Shown: positions 1-10,954, counted from the first letter of the stretch. The stretch: 64,000 bases of DNA from Chrysophaeum taylorii (GCA_029834535.1 JAQMWT010000106.1:1-64000); one strand, 5' to 3'. Numbers and translations: made by a program. Notes: generated by a model from the letters alone, not told the origin.

Positions 1-54
1 CCACATTCTTTTTAGGAGTTTGCGGTCACTTCCCGAAGATACCCTATATATCGA

Positions 55-1516
55 CTATGGAGGGATAGGTGATGAATCTTCCAGAGCCCAAAATGAGAAT
101 CCCTCATATGTAATCGAAAGAGTTGTCGGTGGCCTTGTAGTTAGGACAGCAGGCATCACGATGAGCGCATTCTGGACACGGAGGTTTTGTATGGCGGTGC
201 CATAGGTGGTAGCGGAGCCAACTTGGGGAAGGGCTTGGACTATCCACAAGTAACCCATAAACGGCTCCAGATATATGGACCTGTCCCGGTCGCGGGGAAT
301 GTCGGAAGCAGTGAACGTGTACGTGCTTCCAAAGGCGTTGATGGGAGTGGAATTTTTTGTGGTGGCGTTCTCTATGGTGAGGTCGCCGTCGGAATGGTGG
401 CCACCAGTTAAGAAGTAGGAGTTGTGTGATGTTGATGATGTTGTGAGTAATAACCTGTGTGACGGTCGGTTAGTTTCGAAAACGGTTATGTAATAAGACA
501 CAGGAGTGGGTGAGTTAGTATGTAAGCTTGCAAACACGTTATAGAGGATTGTAAAAATCTTGACGTGTATAGGATGTGTTGCATTGGGTAATGGCTCCAT
601 AGAGGAGCGTAGGAGCGTTTAAAGCACAACCTGATGATAAGTACACTCGGATTGAACAGAGTGAGTACGTTGCTCGTGAGCCTGTTGTGAGTGAAGGCGA
701 AGCAGTAACATATTGAGGGATTCAAGGTCAGCCATAGTAAGCTGAGCAGAACCTGTGCGAGAGTAAGGTGCAAACGTTTTAGGAACGGGGATATATGGAG
801 GATCGGGGAACACCCGGATCCAGTCTTTGGATATGTGGTTAGGTAGCCAAAGGCGCTTGGGAATAGCTTGTAGATCATCCACGATCTTTAGGAAGGGGCG
901 TGGATGGAGGATGGGCCACGATGATAGTTTAATTGGTCCAGTAGAATATCTGCGTGCGATGCATATCCACCTTCTCTAGATTGGTAGTCGCCACATAGGT
1001 AGGTCGGGAACCTATCAACAACATCGACACAGTAATCAAGGGTAGTATAGATAAGGTTGGCCACTGTGATGTGGTCTTGATGACAGTACTTATGCGGAGG
1101 CGTCATCTCAGCCAGTAGTACCAAGGGCTGGAGTAGCTTGATGACAGACAGCATGCTGTCGAAAAGAGAATCGTCCAGCAGGCTGTGTAAGTCTTCTGAC
1201 TTTGCTGTTTTAGTAAATTCCTGTTTGTGCAGGGAGGAGTGATCTCAATTATATCACAATAGAATGTGCGCCTTTCCTCTGGTGAGATTAGGTGAAGATG
1301 GTTAATAAAGGCGGGGAGAGATTCAAATAATAGTACAGTAGGAAAACGGTGGCGTAACATACGAACAAGCGTATCATCAGACTCAACAACAACTTTTACA
1401 TTGATATTTAAGCCTAAGTCATTAGTGGCTTGAGACAGGAACGCCGGAGTTGACAAACCAGAACAAAGTAACATGACAGAGGGTTTGCGGAGATTGGACT
1501 CTTGTGAGAGAAACAC
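55..1516 (-). pseudogene. Cytosine-5 DNA methyltransferase-like remnant of the left retroelement
   Basis: Three successive minus-strand frames carry pieces resembling the C5-MTase motif order. Near 1475-1445 is a motif-I-like MLLCSGLSTPAF, then VVVESD (motif II position), then EITPPC near 1245-1229 with a candidate catalytic Cys at 1229-1231 (motif IV). In the next frame LLAEMTPP (about 1118-1095) could be motif VI and DYQSREGG (about 989-966) motif VIII. In the third frame QLTMADLESL (about 744-715) fits motif IX. The piece at 55-600 follows in the same frame as 619-882 after a TAA. The glycine pattern of motif I is not canonical. The call rests on motif order and on the better-preserved MTase at 14979-15830, which has the same place after a protease. 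If real, the enzyme would transfer a methyl group from S-adenosylmethionine to cytosine C5. It is certainly inactive here. Confidence 0.55.
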
Positions 1517-1678
1517 TGGGCGTGAGAGTAGTCAAGTTAATGGCTGCGTATTTTGCTGAACAAATTTGTTCTGTTTCCGAAGATTGAGAACCAAAGGGCG
1601 AATCCACGGCCGATCTGGTAAAACTCGTTGGAGTAGGTAATTGTAGTATGCTAGTAGGTCCCTGTTTTCATGGTATCG

Positions 1679-4303
1679 CTAGAGGGGAAATGCAAGGGAG
1701 CGAAGTTCCAGCCGCTCGTCGTGCGCGATGTTGTAAGTGAGACAAGGGAGAGCGGGTAAATTAGCTGCTACATAGTGTGTGGGTATACGTACATCTTTGT
1801 CTATGCGGCTCGTGACAGCGCTGAGCTTTGGCTCAGCTCGATCATTGAACACGGTGGTAAGATTCGTCTGGTTCCACTCGAGCATGCTCAGGTTAGCGAG
1901 ATGTCGGTCATGCACTGGTTGAAGACATAAAGCGAAGTCCATCTTAACGTAGCCAACTTGTGGATGGTCTGGTAGGGGAATAACGATGTTGCGTGTTAAC
2001 ATCATGTGTGATGCCCGTTGTTGTCCTGTTGCCGTCTGAATAACAATCGGCGCGTATTTGGAGTCCAATGGAATTAGATGATTGGGTATTGCGAAATCGC
2101 AGGTGGACATCAATGAGATGGTAGCACAAGAGTCAAAATATAGAAAAGAGCAATGTGGAGGGACACTGTTTACCTTCATGTAGTTGGTGAGGAAGGCGTT
2201 TTCCGAATGTGGGCAAGTAGTGGAGAGGCTGGCTGTAAAGAAGTTCTTCAGCAATAACAGATTCGTTGGAATAATGATCGGTTGAACAGCTGGTGATGGT
2301 TCGTCAGCCTCATCAGCCATGCCGTGCTTTTCGTCAAATGACGATAGAGAAGTATGATCGGCATCCCTTTTGGTTTCGGCTTGTGATGGTAGGTTGAGGG
2401 CAGATTGGACCTGTGAAGATAGCGAGGACAATAATGCTGGTGGTAAAGCCGAGATGGCGGAAGCGGTAGAGAGGTTAGACACAGTGTTGGAAGGATTACC
2501 CTGCGTGTTTGTAGTAGGAGGAGTTGTTGTTGGGGTGGGAGCGGTAACGACAGCATGGTGTTGTGGCTCCACGTAGTTTAACGACTTTTCGGTCGAGGAT
2601 AGATGAGCGTCTACATCATAAATGATGTCTTCAGCGAACATGAGTTGTTCGTTTAGGCGAAGTAAGTCACTGTTGTCCTCAGTAGATGTCGTTGACAGAA
2701 TGTCAGCGGATTGCAATAGAGTCTCAAATAACTTGTTGATATTCTGTTGTAGCTGAGCCGTGGTATCATTATCTGTCACATGCTTCGTGAGTTCGCTACA
2801 CTGTTCTCGCAGGGTGTTTAAGGTGTGTTGTGTTCGATCTAATAATTTCATGTTAGACCGAGAGGACCTGTCAAAAGTGCGGGGGTAAATTGGACGGTCA
2901 TGGGACTGTCCGGCAGTTTTCTTGGTGACGTAAGAATCACCAGGACGATAATACGATAAATCGCTGCGAGAGAAAGGCTGGCGAGCATCATTAGAGTTAC
3001 GCAAGCGTCTAGCATTAAACGTGGAAGATGTACCAGGTTGGGACGAAGTGATGAAGGCGAGTGTGTTAGCAGTTTGAGTCAGACTTTTGTCTGATGAGTC
3101 CAAAGTATGTGTAAGTAGTAACTTTGGCTTTGGTTGAGATGATAAACCTTCGACATAGGGTTGCCAAGAAACAGGGCGTTCTAAGCGTCTTTTGTTCGAC
3201 CCATTTGATACGACATTGTAAAGGTCTAATGCGCATTCTAAAATGTAGCTAGGGTTGGTAGGGTGACACAATCGTTCAGCTTCTGGCACAGGTCGAGATG
3301 AAGATCGGGTTTCGTGCATATAACACCAATCTACCCAACCACGATCGTAGCGGTTGTTGCTGGTATTATCGGCATAATGCCGATGTATCTCTTCATAGGT
3401 TTTTCTGCAAAGAGTGCCAAAGTCGAATTGAAGGTCAGTCTCTTCCTGGTTAAGTTGGTAAGAGATTTGCGTAAATGCTAGGACAGCTTCGATAATTACA
3501 TGGACATACCAGTTCGGATTATAAACAACAGAGTTAAATTGCTGTTTCAAATAAGACACATCAGTAGTCGTAACAGACTCGTAGTGACTAAAGGCGATGA
3601 GCATAATAGCTCGAGCCTTGTTGGGTAAATAACTTTTGTTGTATACCTCATTGATGGCGGGCCAGGCAAGTGCCGGTTTTCCAACACTTTCAAGATTGAA
3701 GTAAGTATGCAAGAATGTAGCGTACGTGTTCTGGTAAGTGTGCCAGTCAGCTGCAGTCAACGAAAACATGGTAACCGGGGCACGAACACGAGTGTCGAAA
3801 GCTAGTGCCTTCGGGTGCGCGCGATTTAAGATTCGTTCCCCTTCTAAGAAACGAGCATCGATTTCAGGACGTAGTGCCTTGACTTCATAGTCGTAACAGA
3901 CAGTAGTTAGCTGAGCTACTTCTGCATCAGGTAGGTGGGGGAAAGCCTCGTTGGTGAAATGCCATTCCTGATACTCAGGGGGCAATTCATCAACAGCTTA
4001 ACGGAGATCGGCAGCCCTATCGGTCTTCCATTCTAGGAAAACGCGATCAAGAATTTGATTCCGGAGGATTTCGTAGTCCTTGCATGACCGAGTATATGCT
4101 TCATACGAGTCGTACTCGAGGAAAGCATCGGCATGACTGGACCGTAGTAATTGCTTGATATGCTTGATTTGCAAGGATACCTTGCGGTTCTGAAGCTGAA
4201 ATCGGTTTCCTTCATTAAGAAACTCAACTACAGGAGCTTCGAGCTTCAATATATCCGCACCTGTGATCGCCTTGGGTGCGGCTCGTGCTGCGTGTTCTGC
4301 CAT
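1679..4303 (-). pseudogene. Gag-protease polyprotein, copy 1 (in-frame TAA at 3998)
   Basis: The likely start is the ATG at 4303, where the protein aligns with the ATG of the sister copy at 6560. The reading frame is continuous to 1679 except for a TAA at 3998-4000; the sister copy reads through the matching position. Roughly 470 residues of Gag-like sequence with no known domain are followed by a Ser/Asn/Thr/Pro-rich stretch. Then comes a retropepsin-like site, LYFDSCATISLMS, with the Asp codon at 2132-2134. Most LTR-element proteases have Asp-Ser/Thr-Gly at this place; here a Cys replaces the Gly. In the family, such a protease would cut the polyprotein into Gag and Pol parts. The frame ends with TAG at 1679-1681 and the same frame leads on towards the MTase remnant. 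No CCHC zinc knuckle was seen. Confidence 0.7.
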
Positions 4304-5085
4304 AGCAGTTGACGGGGAACCTGTGGGTTCAGTCACGCAGTTGACACTGTCTAGACATTCTAAGGGGGTCTCTCTATCGGTGTCTATGTACACTCATCGT
4401 TTTCGATGGAAAATGTGTCTATATGACGACTGTGCAAGCTGTGAGTCCAGAGTAGTGTCGCTAAGCGTAGTCACTCAGGCAGCTGGTTAGTTTTGGTGCT
4501 CTCAAGGAGCTTGTTAAGTGCATTGCCATGGAATGTACGAGTGGACGTACCCAAAATATTCCATAACATGTGTGCAAGAGTACAGGTTAGCCAATTACAC
4601 ACACATCAACATTGACATGACAATACGATGCTATGAACAGGTGCACACAAGGTTACACGATCACGTGTGCAAAAAGATATTATATACAGCCCAATGGTAA
4701 TGGCGATATATTGACAAGCGTGTCACATGTCGAGGCTGAACTGGCGCGGTAACAGTTCAATACCCATAGGCTACGTGCATGTTGACACATGGTTTATCAG
4801 GGACCCGCCTGGGCCCATAACCTGCAGAGCATTTAGCAAACAGTGGTAAGTCACATGGGAAACCATCCCGCCTCATCGTGAACGTCTGGAAGGTTAATTC
4901 GGGGAATGAAAGGTTATGTTCCCTATATCCTCAGAACACGACAGGCGGCATATAGAACTACGCGAGAATGGTTAAGTGTATAGTGCTGCATACCTCGGGA
5001 CGCGCTAGCCCAGGATGATGAGCGTAGGCACAAATCAGAGGACTATTAGATTGTGTAGAAAGGAAGAAGAAGGGTAAGGAAGAGA
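4304..5085. other. Non-coding stretch upstream of copy 1, probable leader/LTR debris
   Basis: No convincing gene. It lies 5' of the copy-1 Gag and 3' of the truncated copy-2 Gag, so it probably contains untranslated or LTR sequence of the family. A 16-base string, ctgggcccataacctg, at about 4808-4823 recurs at about 9061-9076, and a gaagggtaaggaag string near 5070 recurs near 9356. This suggests both places hold related non-coding element sequence. No TG...CA bounded direct repeat could be defined by eye. Confidence 0.3.
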
Positions 5086-6560
5086 TCACGTTCTCAACGG
5101 ACGGATAAGGATAAGAGGCAGCAGATTTCTCTGCAGGTCCATAAGAGACATTTTAGAGCGTGCATTGCGGTTAGAGGAGTGTGAGTAGACAGGACGATCG
5201 AAGCTGGTACCTTTGACGTTATAATTTGAAGGTGGACGATAGTACGACGTGTCACGAGGTAAAATTGTCGATGCTTTATCTTTTGCATTACGAAGCTCAC
5301 GAGCATTGAAGCCAGACTGTCCAGCCACAGTAGCTAACAACGAGTAAGCATTGTTTAGAGAGTCGTGGGATTGATGAATAGTATCCATCTATAATACCTT
5401 AGGTGGCTTGGTAGCGGTAATACCAGGGATGCAAGGGATCCCTGTAGCGGGTTTATCCAAGCGTCGGTTAGAGGGAAACTTTGTTTCATTGTATATCTTT
5501 AACAGGAATCCAATAACGGACGAACGTCGTTAGGATCAACTAGCTTTAACAATTCAGGATCGTGAGTCGAGTTGTTCCCAGAGCCTGTCTCGTAGAGTTT
5601 ACACCACTCCAATAAATATTGAGAATAGCGCTCGTGATCCGAGTGATTAGCATATACACGGTAGATCTCCTCGTGAGCTTCGAGAGTGATTATGGAATCA
5701 TTAAATTGGATTGATGCTTCATCATTATTTAATTGCTTTGCCTGAGATTGGAAATCAAGGAGCTGTTCGACAAATACATGGGCATACCAATTAACATTTA
5801 AAGACATTCGATTAAACTGAGATTCAAGCTCAGTGACATCTGTACAAGACACTGTCTCATAGTAATGGTAAGCTAAAAGCATTACTGCACGTAGTTTATT
5901 AGGATGTGCAGTAAGTGCATGTATCTTCTTTAATTGAGGCCACATAGCGAGTGCGGGTTTTTCTTGTGATTCCAGATTAAAGAATGTGTACAAGAAACCA
6001 GCATAAGTTTCGCAGTGTTTGATCCAGTCGGCATTAGAGAGACCTGTAAAGGATATGTTTGTTAGAGATGAATCATACACAATTGATTTAGGGAATCGGG
6101 TATCTAATAAAGTGAGGACACGTTTAACATCCCCATTTAATTCGGGACGAACGAGATTGTATGACTCTCGGTAGTAGAGTCGTTCGAGATTATTACGAGC
6201 ATCAACTGATAGTTGATGTGATGAATTGACGTGCCAAGTTTTAAGATGACCAGGCAAGGCATCTTCATCAGGTAAGTGTAAATCATTCACTTGTTCAGCT
6301 TCCCATTGAGCGAAGATGATATCAACTTCTTGTTCAATAAGTTGGTTATACTCCGGAGCATTCCGGGTGTAAGCTTCATATGAATCGAAGCAGAAAAACG
6401 CGCCCACGTATGGACTTGTCATATGCCTGCGAAGCACCTCAATTTGTAAGCTCACCTTGGTTGAGTTGTCTTGGAAACGCAATCCCGCGTTGGTTTTATC
6501 AACGAGGATTTGTTCTTGTTTGTAGATATCCGTAGTGGATATTGGTTTTTGTTTTGACAT
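5086..6560 (-). pseudogene. Gag-like polyprotein, copy 2, truncated and frameshifted
   Basis: An ATG at 6560 opens a 353-residue frame to 5499. It matches copy 1 throughout; both share for example FDSYEAYTR/YDSYEAYTR, FFNLES/YFNLES and PNKARA/PNKLRA strings. At about 5505 the frame shifts. The next frame (including YNETKFPSNRRLDKP) continues the alignment, meets a TAG just before 5388, and goes on to 5086 with a piece matching the Arg/Asn/Ser-rich region of copy 1 (FNARELRN versus FNARRLRN; SYYRP in both). After 5086 the similarity ends, so protease and later domains are missing. A defective second member of the left retroelement family, in the same orientation. Confidence 0.7.
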
Positions 6561-7110
6561 GGTTGTGACCTATTAAAGAATAGGTTATAGGATCGATAGA
6601 CATATTCGACACATAAGAGTGAAGGGTTTCTCGAGTGCGGGTTATATGTACAGTACGCTATTTTAAGCGTGGGCTTATTTACAAGACCAAACAAATCAAC
6701 ATGCTATTTAAAAATAGGATGACTTGAGACAGAAGAAAGGATTAATTCTCGACCAGTCAGTCTTTTGTTGGGGAATAGGAGGAAACAAGTGCAGGCCAGT
6801 AAGTTCACCTAGTCCCAATCTCTAACCCTAGTAAGTTCACCTGGTCAGTAAGTTCACCTAGTCCAAATCTCTAACCCCAGTAAGTTCGGCGTAAACCCAC
6901 TCGTGCTCACACCACTTCTTCGAGCTCGTCGCTCTCGCCTCCGCCAATCTAAGCTGCTTTGATCCGCACACGCCGCTAACCTTTGAGTTTACTCTAAAAA
7001 CCCTTTACTCTAAAAACCCCAGTATGTTCCCCTGGTCCCAGTTTCACCTGGTCACTCAGCTCACCTAGTCCCAATCTCTAACCCCAGTAAGTTCACGTGG
7101 TCCCAGTAAG

Positions 7111-7740
7111 TTAACCTACAGTGCGCGTGTAGACGCCGGGAGGGGGCTTATCGGTATTGCGCAGCACGTGTGGGGTAGGGTGGAGTCGTCGACCCAGATG
7201 AGTATATCCTCGGAGATGCCGATCGACAGAGAGCCACGTAGAGCTGGACGTGGCAGAAGACGGGCTTGGGAAAGAGGACGCCGACCTCGCGGGGCGTCTG
7301 GCCCTGGCTCTTGTTGATCGTTTGGCGTAGGCGGGCCTTAAGCGATACAGGTTGGAGGAGCCTCGGTGACAACGACACGATCGATCATGTATCTGGTACC
7401 GTTGCAGTGGCCGTGCGACGGGTCGAGGTTGCGAAGACATTAAGCTCGCGATCAAAGTCAGCATGCCGTTGGTTGTCAGGGAGTTCAAAGCTCTACTGTA
7501 AAGAGCGAGGCGTCGTCTTCCGACCCAGCCTAGTCAGCCGAAAAGAACTCCGACGCCTCGTCTCCGGGAAAAAAAGGCCGCGGTCATGCGCGCGTTGTCA
7601 GCATCGACAACATCGTTTCGACGGGGCGTGAGAATGGCGCGCTGAAAGAGCCGCCGCGGGTCGTGGAAATAGTCTGCGAGGTCGCCGTAGACGGCTTGGA
7701 GGATCACTGTCTGGCTCTCGCGCCTACCTGATCCTTACTC
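7111..7740 (-). pseudogene. PIF1-like (Helitron-type) helicase C-terminal fragment, unit 1
   Basis: Reading the minus strand in successive frames gives the C-terminal hallmarks of PIF1-like helicases as found in Helitron Rep-helicase proteins. They are ILQAVYGDLADYF and RAILTPRRNDVVDADN at the upstream end, then LRNLDPSHGHCNGTRYM, then TINKSQGQTPREVGV with PVFCHVQLYVALCR. The family form of the last part is INK(S/A)QGQT...VGV...PVFSHGQLYVALSR. Frame changes between these pieces and several stops show decay. The end is a TAA at 7111-7113. No Rep (HUH) domain or N-terminal helicase motifs are present, so it is 5'-truncated. A free-standing PIF1 pseudogene is possible, but the tandem mobile-element setting favours Helitron. 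Confidence 0.7.
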
Positions 7741-8091
7741 TCGCGCCTACCTGATCCTTACCCTAAATCGAGGGACAAACAGACAGACAGACAAACATCT
7801 GTCGATTAGTAGTTACAAGTGCAGGCCAGTAAGTTCACCTACTCCCAATCTCTTACCCCAGTAAGTTCGGCGTAAACCCACTCGTGCTCACACCCACTCA
7901 CCCCACTCTCCTTTGAGCTCGTCGCTCTCACCCCCGCCAATCCAAGCTGCTTTGATCCGCACGCGCCGCCAACCCTTGAGTTTACTCTAAACACCCCAGT
8001 AAGTTCACCTGGTCCCAGTTAGTTCACCTGGTCCCAGTTAGTTCACCTGGTCACTCAGCTCACCTAGTCCCAATCTCAAACCCCAGTAAGT

Positions 8092-8734
8092 TCACCTGGT
8101 CCCAGTAAGTTCACCTACAGTGCGCGTGTAGACGCCGGGAGGGGGCTTATCGGTATTGCGCAGCACGTGTGGGGTAGGGTGGAGTCGTCGACCCAGATGA
8201 GTATATCCTCGGAGATGCCGATCGACAGAGAGCCACGTAGAGCTGGACGTGGCAGAAGACGGGCTTGGGAAAGAGGACGCCGACCTCGCGGGGCGTCTGG
8301 CCCTGGCTCTTGTTGATCGTTTGGCGTAGGCGGGCCTTAAGGGATACAGGTTGGAGGAGCCTCGGTGACAACGACACGATCGATCATGTATCTGGTACCG
8401 TTGCAGTGGCCGTGCGACGGGTCGAGGTTGCGAAGACTTTAAGCTCGCGATCAAAGTCAGCATGCCGTTGGTTGTCAGGGAGTTCAAAGCTCTACTGTAA
8501 AGAGCGAGGCGTCGTCTTCCGACCCAGCCTAGTCAGCCGAAAAGAACTCCGACGCCTCGTCTCCGGGAAAAAAAGGCCGCGGTCATGCGCGCGTTGTCAG
8601 CATCGACAACATCGTTTCGACGGGGCGTGAGAATGGCGCGCTGAAAGAGCCGCCGCGGGTCGTGGAAATAGTCTGCGAGGTCGCCGTAGACGGCTTGGAG
8701 GATCACTGTCTGGCTCTCGCGCCTACCTGATCCT
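8092..8734 (-). pseudogene. PIF1-like (Helitron-type) helicase C-terminal fragment, unit 2
   Basis: This is a nearly identical copy of the 7111-7740 fragment, offset by 999 bp, with the same helicase strings and the same frame breaks. The terminal codons differ: the TAA of unit 1 is replaced so that the frame runs six codons further to a TGA at 8092. Sharing the same frameshifts means the unit was already dead when it was duplicated. It is truncated at the same upstream point, next to a (ACAA/ACAG)n tract. Confidence 0.7.
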
Positions 8735-8749
8735 TACCCTAAATCGAGG

Positions 8750-8793
8750 GACAAACAGACAGACAAACAAACAAACAAACAAACAGACAAACA
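8750..8793. repeat. (ACAA/ACAG)n simple repeat
   Basis: A run of acag and acaa tetranucleotides ends Helitron-like unit 2. A shorter version ends unit 1 near 7785-7803, and a similar tract with the same following bases (acaaacatct) is at about 21195-21225. Confidence 0.8.
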
Positions 8794-8812
8794 TCTGTCG
8801 ATTAGTAGTTAG

Positions 8813-9489
8813 GAAACCCGTACAAGTTTCCGCGGCTTGTGTAGGAAAATTTTTAATTTTATTGGCTATGCGAGTGCATATGACCAGTGACCGACCCAAC
8901 TCGGTCACAAACCAAATTAACTGGTGGGCACATACCGTCACACAACAAATATGTACAGTAGACCACCGCCAGACACATTGTCGCATTGTACTCGTGATCA
9001 GGCGCAAATTGATCACTCCATTTATACGTACAACACAGTTGGGATGACACACCTACGCATCTGGGCCCATAACCTGGAGAGATTTGACCCTCACCGGGTA
9101 CATGGTAGAGACTGCGTGCAGTCTTGGGCGTGTACAGACCATTCCGCTTGTCACTCTACTACACAAGGTAGGGATTTAAGCCCTAACTCCTTAAGGACAT
9201 TAGGTCCCATAGAAGCGTTTACACTGACAACGAGGAACGAAGCCTCTGTTAATCAAACAGAAAACCCCGTACCTGACGGTACGCACCTGGAGGCCTACTC
9301 CATGTTGGAAAAGAGCTTCAGACTGGGATCTTCATAGTCATGAGTAAGTAATTGCGGAAGGGTAAGGAAGGATAGAGGGAAAGCCGTATTACGGAGAGAA
9401 AACCCTCTTGTAGAGATAGGTGTGAAATGTTCCAGTGTCGCACACATAATAGTGTAGCTCTCTGGAACACCATAAGACTGCTTAGTCAA
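8813..9489. other. Unassigned element-derived stretch
   Basis: No firm gene. A minus-strand frame at 9295-9489 (64 codons) shows only weak resemblance to the end of the copy-1 protease region (both have a Leu-Pro-x-Leu, Tyr/His-rich tail), so it may be another scrap of that family. The 16-base ctgggcccataacctg string shared with the 4.8-kb region lies here. The stretch stops sharply at 9489, where integrase-coding sequence on the plus strand begins. Confidence 0.25.
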
Positions 9490-10638
9490 TCCTCGAGTCT
9501 TTTGTCGCGAATATATTACTCAAAGGTTATCTACCTCAGAGGATTCGTACCGACAATGGGAAAGAGTTCGTCAACAAGTTGACGGAAGAGTTTCGTCATC
9601 TTTTCAATGTTCGGTATAGTACCACGCTTCTGTATCATGCTCAGGCTAATCCTGCGGAAAGGGTCGACCGCTTTATCAAGGCTTTCCTCCGTGCGTGCCT
9701 TCAAAACCGCAAGATCACGGAATGGCCTGAATTCGCGGAGTACATTGCTTTTTGCTACAATCGTAAGTTTATTCCGGGGACTCAGATCTCACCTTTCATG
9801 CTTCGTCTTAACCGGCAGCCTTTATTGCCAACCGATTACACGATCATGGATCTTGATGTCCGCCGCCTGCCGAAAACTCGCTCCGATGTTGTGGCAGAGA
9901 CTCGCGAGAGGTTGAAATTCTACACCGCTACGGTGAATGAAGCTCGCGAGAAGGCTCTTCGTAAACAACGTCTCGCTTATAAAGCGGACCATGTCGATGT
10001 GGAGTATGAAGAGGGTTCACATGTTCTGCTCTACATCCCTTTCTTCTGAACAAGCTTCGACCTGAATGGCGCGGTCCATTCGTTATTTTGGAACGTTTGT
10101 CCCCGGTCACTTACAGGATTGAGTCTCTTGATTCTCCTACTGAACGCCGCTGTGTTCATGTTAGCCAGATCACCCCTGTGATGGTTTCTCCAGTGGTCGA
10201 TCGAGCTGTGCCCAAGCCCAAGGAGAGACCTTTCGGGATGATTACAAGCATGGTAAGTTCGTTATCTTTCGGATTCCGGACAACAAACGGTCCGATTGGC
10301 GAAAGAAGATTCACGTCGCTGAAGTTTATGAGCCCTATGATTTTGTGAATGATCGAGTCGCTCTGCATTTCTATGCTGATCTTGGTCCCCATGACAAGGT
10401 TTCTTATTACGAGCCTACCTCACATCTCTCTACTCGCAAGCTTAAGCCGGAATACAAGGACGTGGACGGTCGCAGTTTCACCGACAAGACCAAGGTCAAC
10501 AACAGTACCACACCTTGTGTCACCGACTTCGCCCCGCATGAGATCGATGTGTTGATTCCTAAGTTCACTTTGCGTGGTGGACGCGTTCCTGAACCTGTCG
10601 TTGAACGTGTCTACAAGAAGATTCGTTCCCGAGGCGCT
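9490..10638 (+). pseudogene. Integrase C-terminal half of a Ty3/gypsy-like element, plus strand
   Basis: The plus-strand protein matches the integrase of the minus-strand element at 10955-12374. It covers the second catalytic Asp (RTDNGKEF), the Glu region (NPAERVDR), a shared YIAFCYNRKFIPGTQISPF stretch, the HVDVEY-EEGSHVLLYIPF segment and the C-terminal FAPHEIDVLIPKFTLR stretch. The first catalytic Asp is absent because the fragment starts mid-domain at 9490. Frame changes occur near 10045 and near 10240. The match stops at 10638, exactly where the left LTR of the minus-strand element begins. It looks like an older relative into which the minus-strand element inserted, or a rearrangement junction. 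Confidence 0.8.
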
Positions 10639-10914
10639 TGTGGCGTAAGGAGAATTTATGACTACCTGGCGTGCCTTCGAATCCTGGCTCGCCGCTCGTG
10701 TCCGTGCCCTTGATGGAGTCACTGGACGAGGATGGCCGTTCTCCTTCCACACAACCACACACAACTTCCGTGCCTGGTCCTCACAACTTGAGGATCGGCG
10801 GTTGCTTTATGATTAAGATATTATCGAAACACAGAAATCAGGGTGACACATGTCACGGACAAGGGGGGGCCCTAGAAGAGGGGTAAGACTTAGGAGGCGG
10901 GAGTTGCCGCCACA
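10639..10914 (-). repeat. 3' LTR (276 bp)
   Basis: It begins TGTGGCG and ends CGCCACA, a 7-bp perfect inverted pair, and aligns along its whole length with 20696-21025. It lies 40 bp beyond the end of the integrase frame. Just outside on the element side the minus strand reads CCAGGGGAGTCC, a weak polypurine-tract candidate. Confidence 0.8.
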
Positions 10915-10954
10915 GGACTCCCCTGGTAAGAATTCGAGCTGCCCCAGCGAGCTG

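Larger units (their letters stand above)
1..4303 (-). mobile_element. Partial retroelement with Gag, DSC-type protease and C5-MTase remnant; continues past the left edge
   Basis: This stretch reads on the minus strand as one decayed polyprotein: Gag-like region, aspartic-protease-like region, then a cytosine-5 methyltransferase-like region, running off the left end. No reverse transcriptase or integrase is visible inside the window, so the superfamily (copia-like or other) cannot be settled. In-frame stops at 3998-4000 (TAA), 1679-1681 (TAG), near 1530 (TGA) and 619-621 (TAA), plus at least two frame changes between 1516 and 882, show that it is not functional. The relative at 5086-6560 supports calling the Gag part a repeated family. 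No LTR could be delimited. Confidence 0.65.
6787..8812 (-). repeat. Tandem duplication of a ~1-kb Helitron-like 3' unit
   Basis: Two units follow each other head to tail, starting near 6787 and 7815 with acaagtgcaggccagtaag. Matching positions inside the units are 999 bp apart (for example 7148 and 8147), with very few substitutions in the helicase part. Each unit has a non-coding end made of many copies of a GTAAGTTCACCT(A/G)GTC-like string, then helicase coding sequence, then an acagacagacaaacatctgtcgattag-type end. Unit 1 has an internal repeat of about 26 bp near 7720-7760. Orientation is that of the helicase (minus). Confidence 0.75.

Noticed and set aside
7266-8630. Twin 121-codon plus-strand frames
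   Set aside because: They are antisense shadows of the helicase fragments, whose motifs are on the minus strand.
10639-10914. tRNA gene (TTCGAATCC string in the LTR)
   Set aside because: The string is T-loop-like, but no cloverleaf stems fit around it and it is part of the LTR on both sides of the element.
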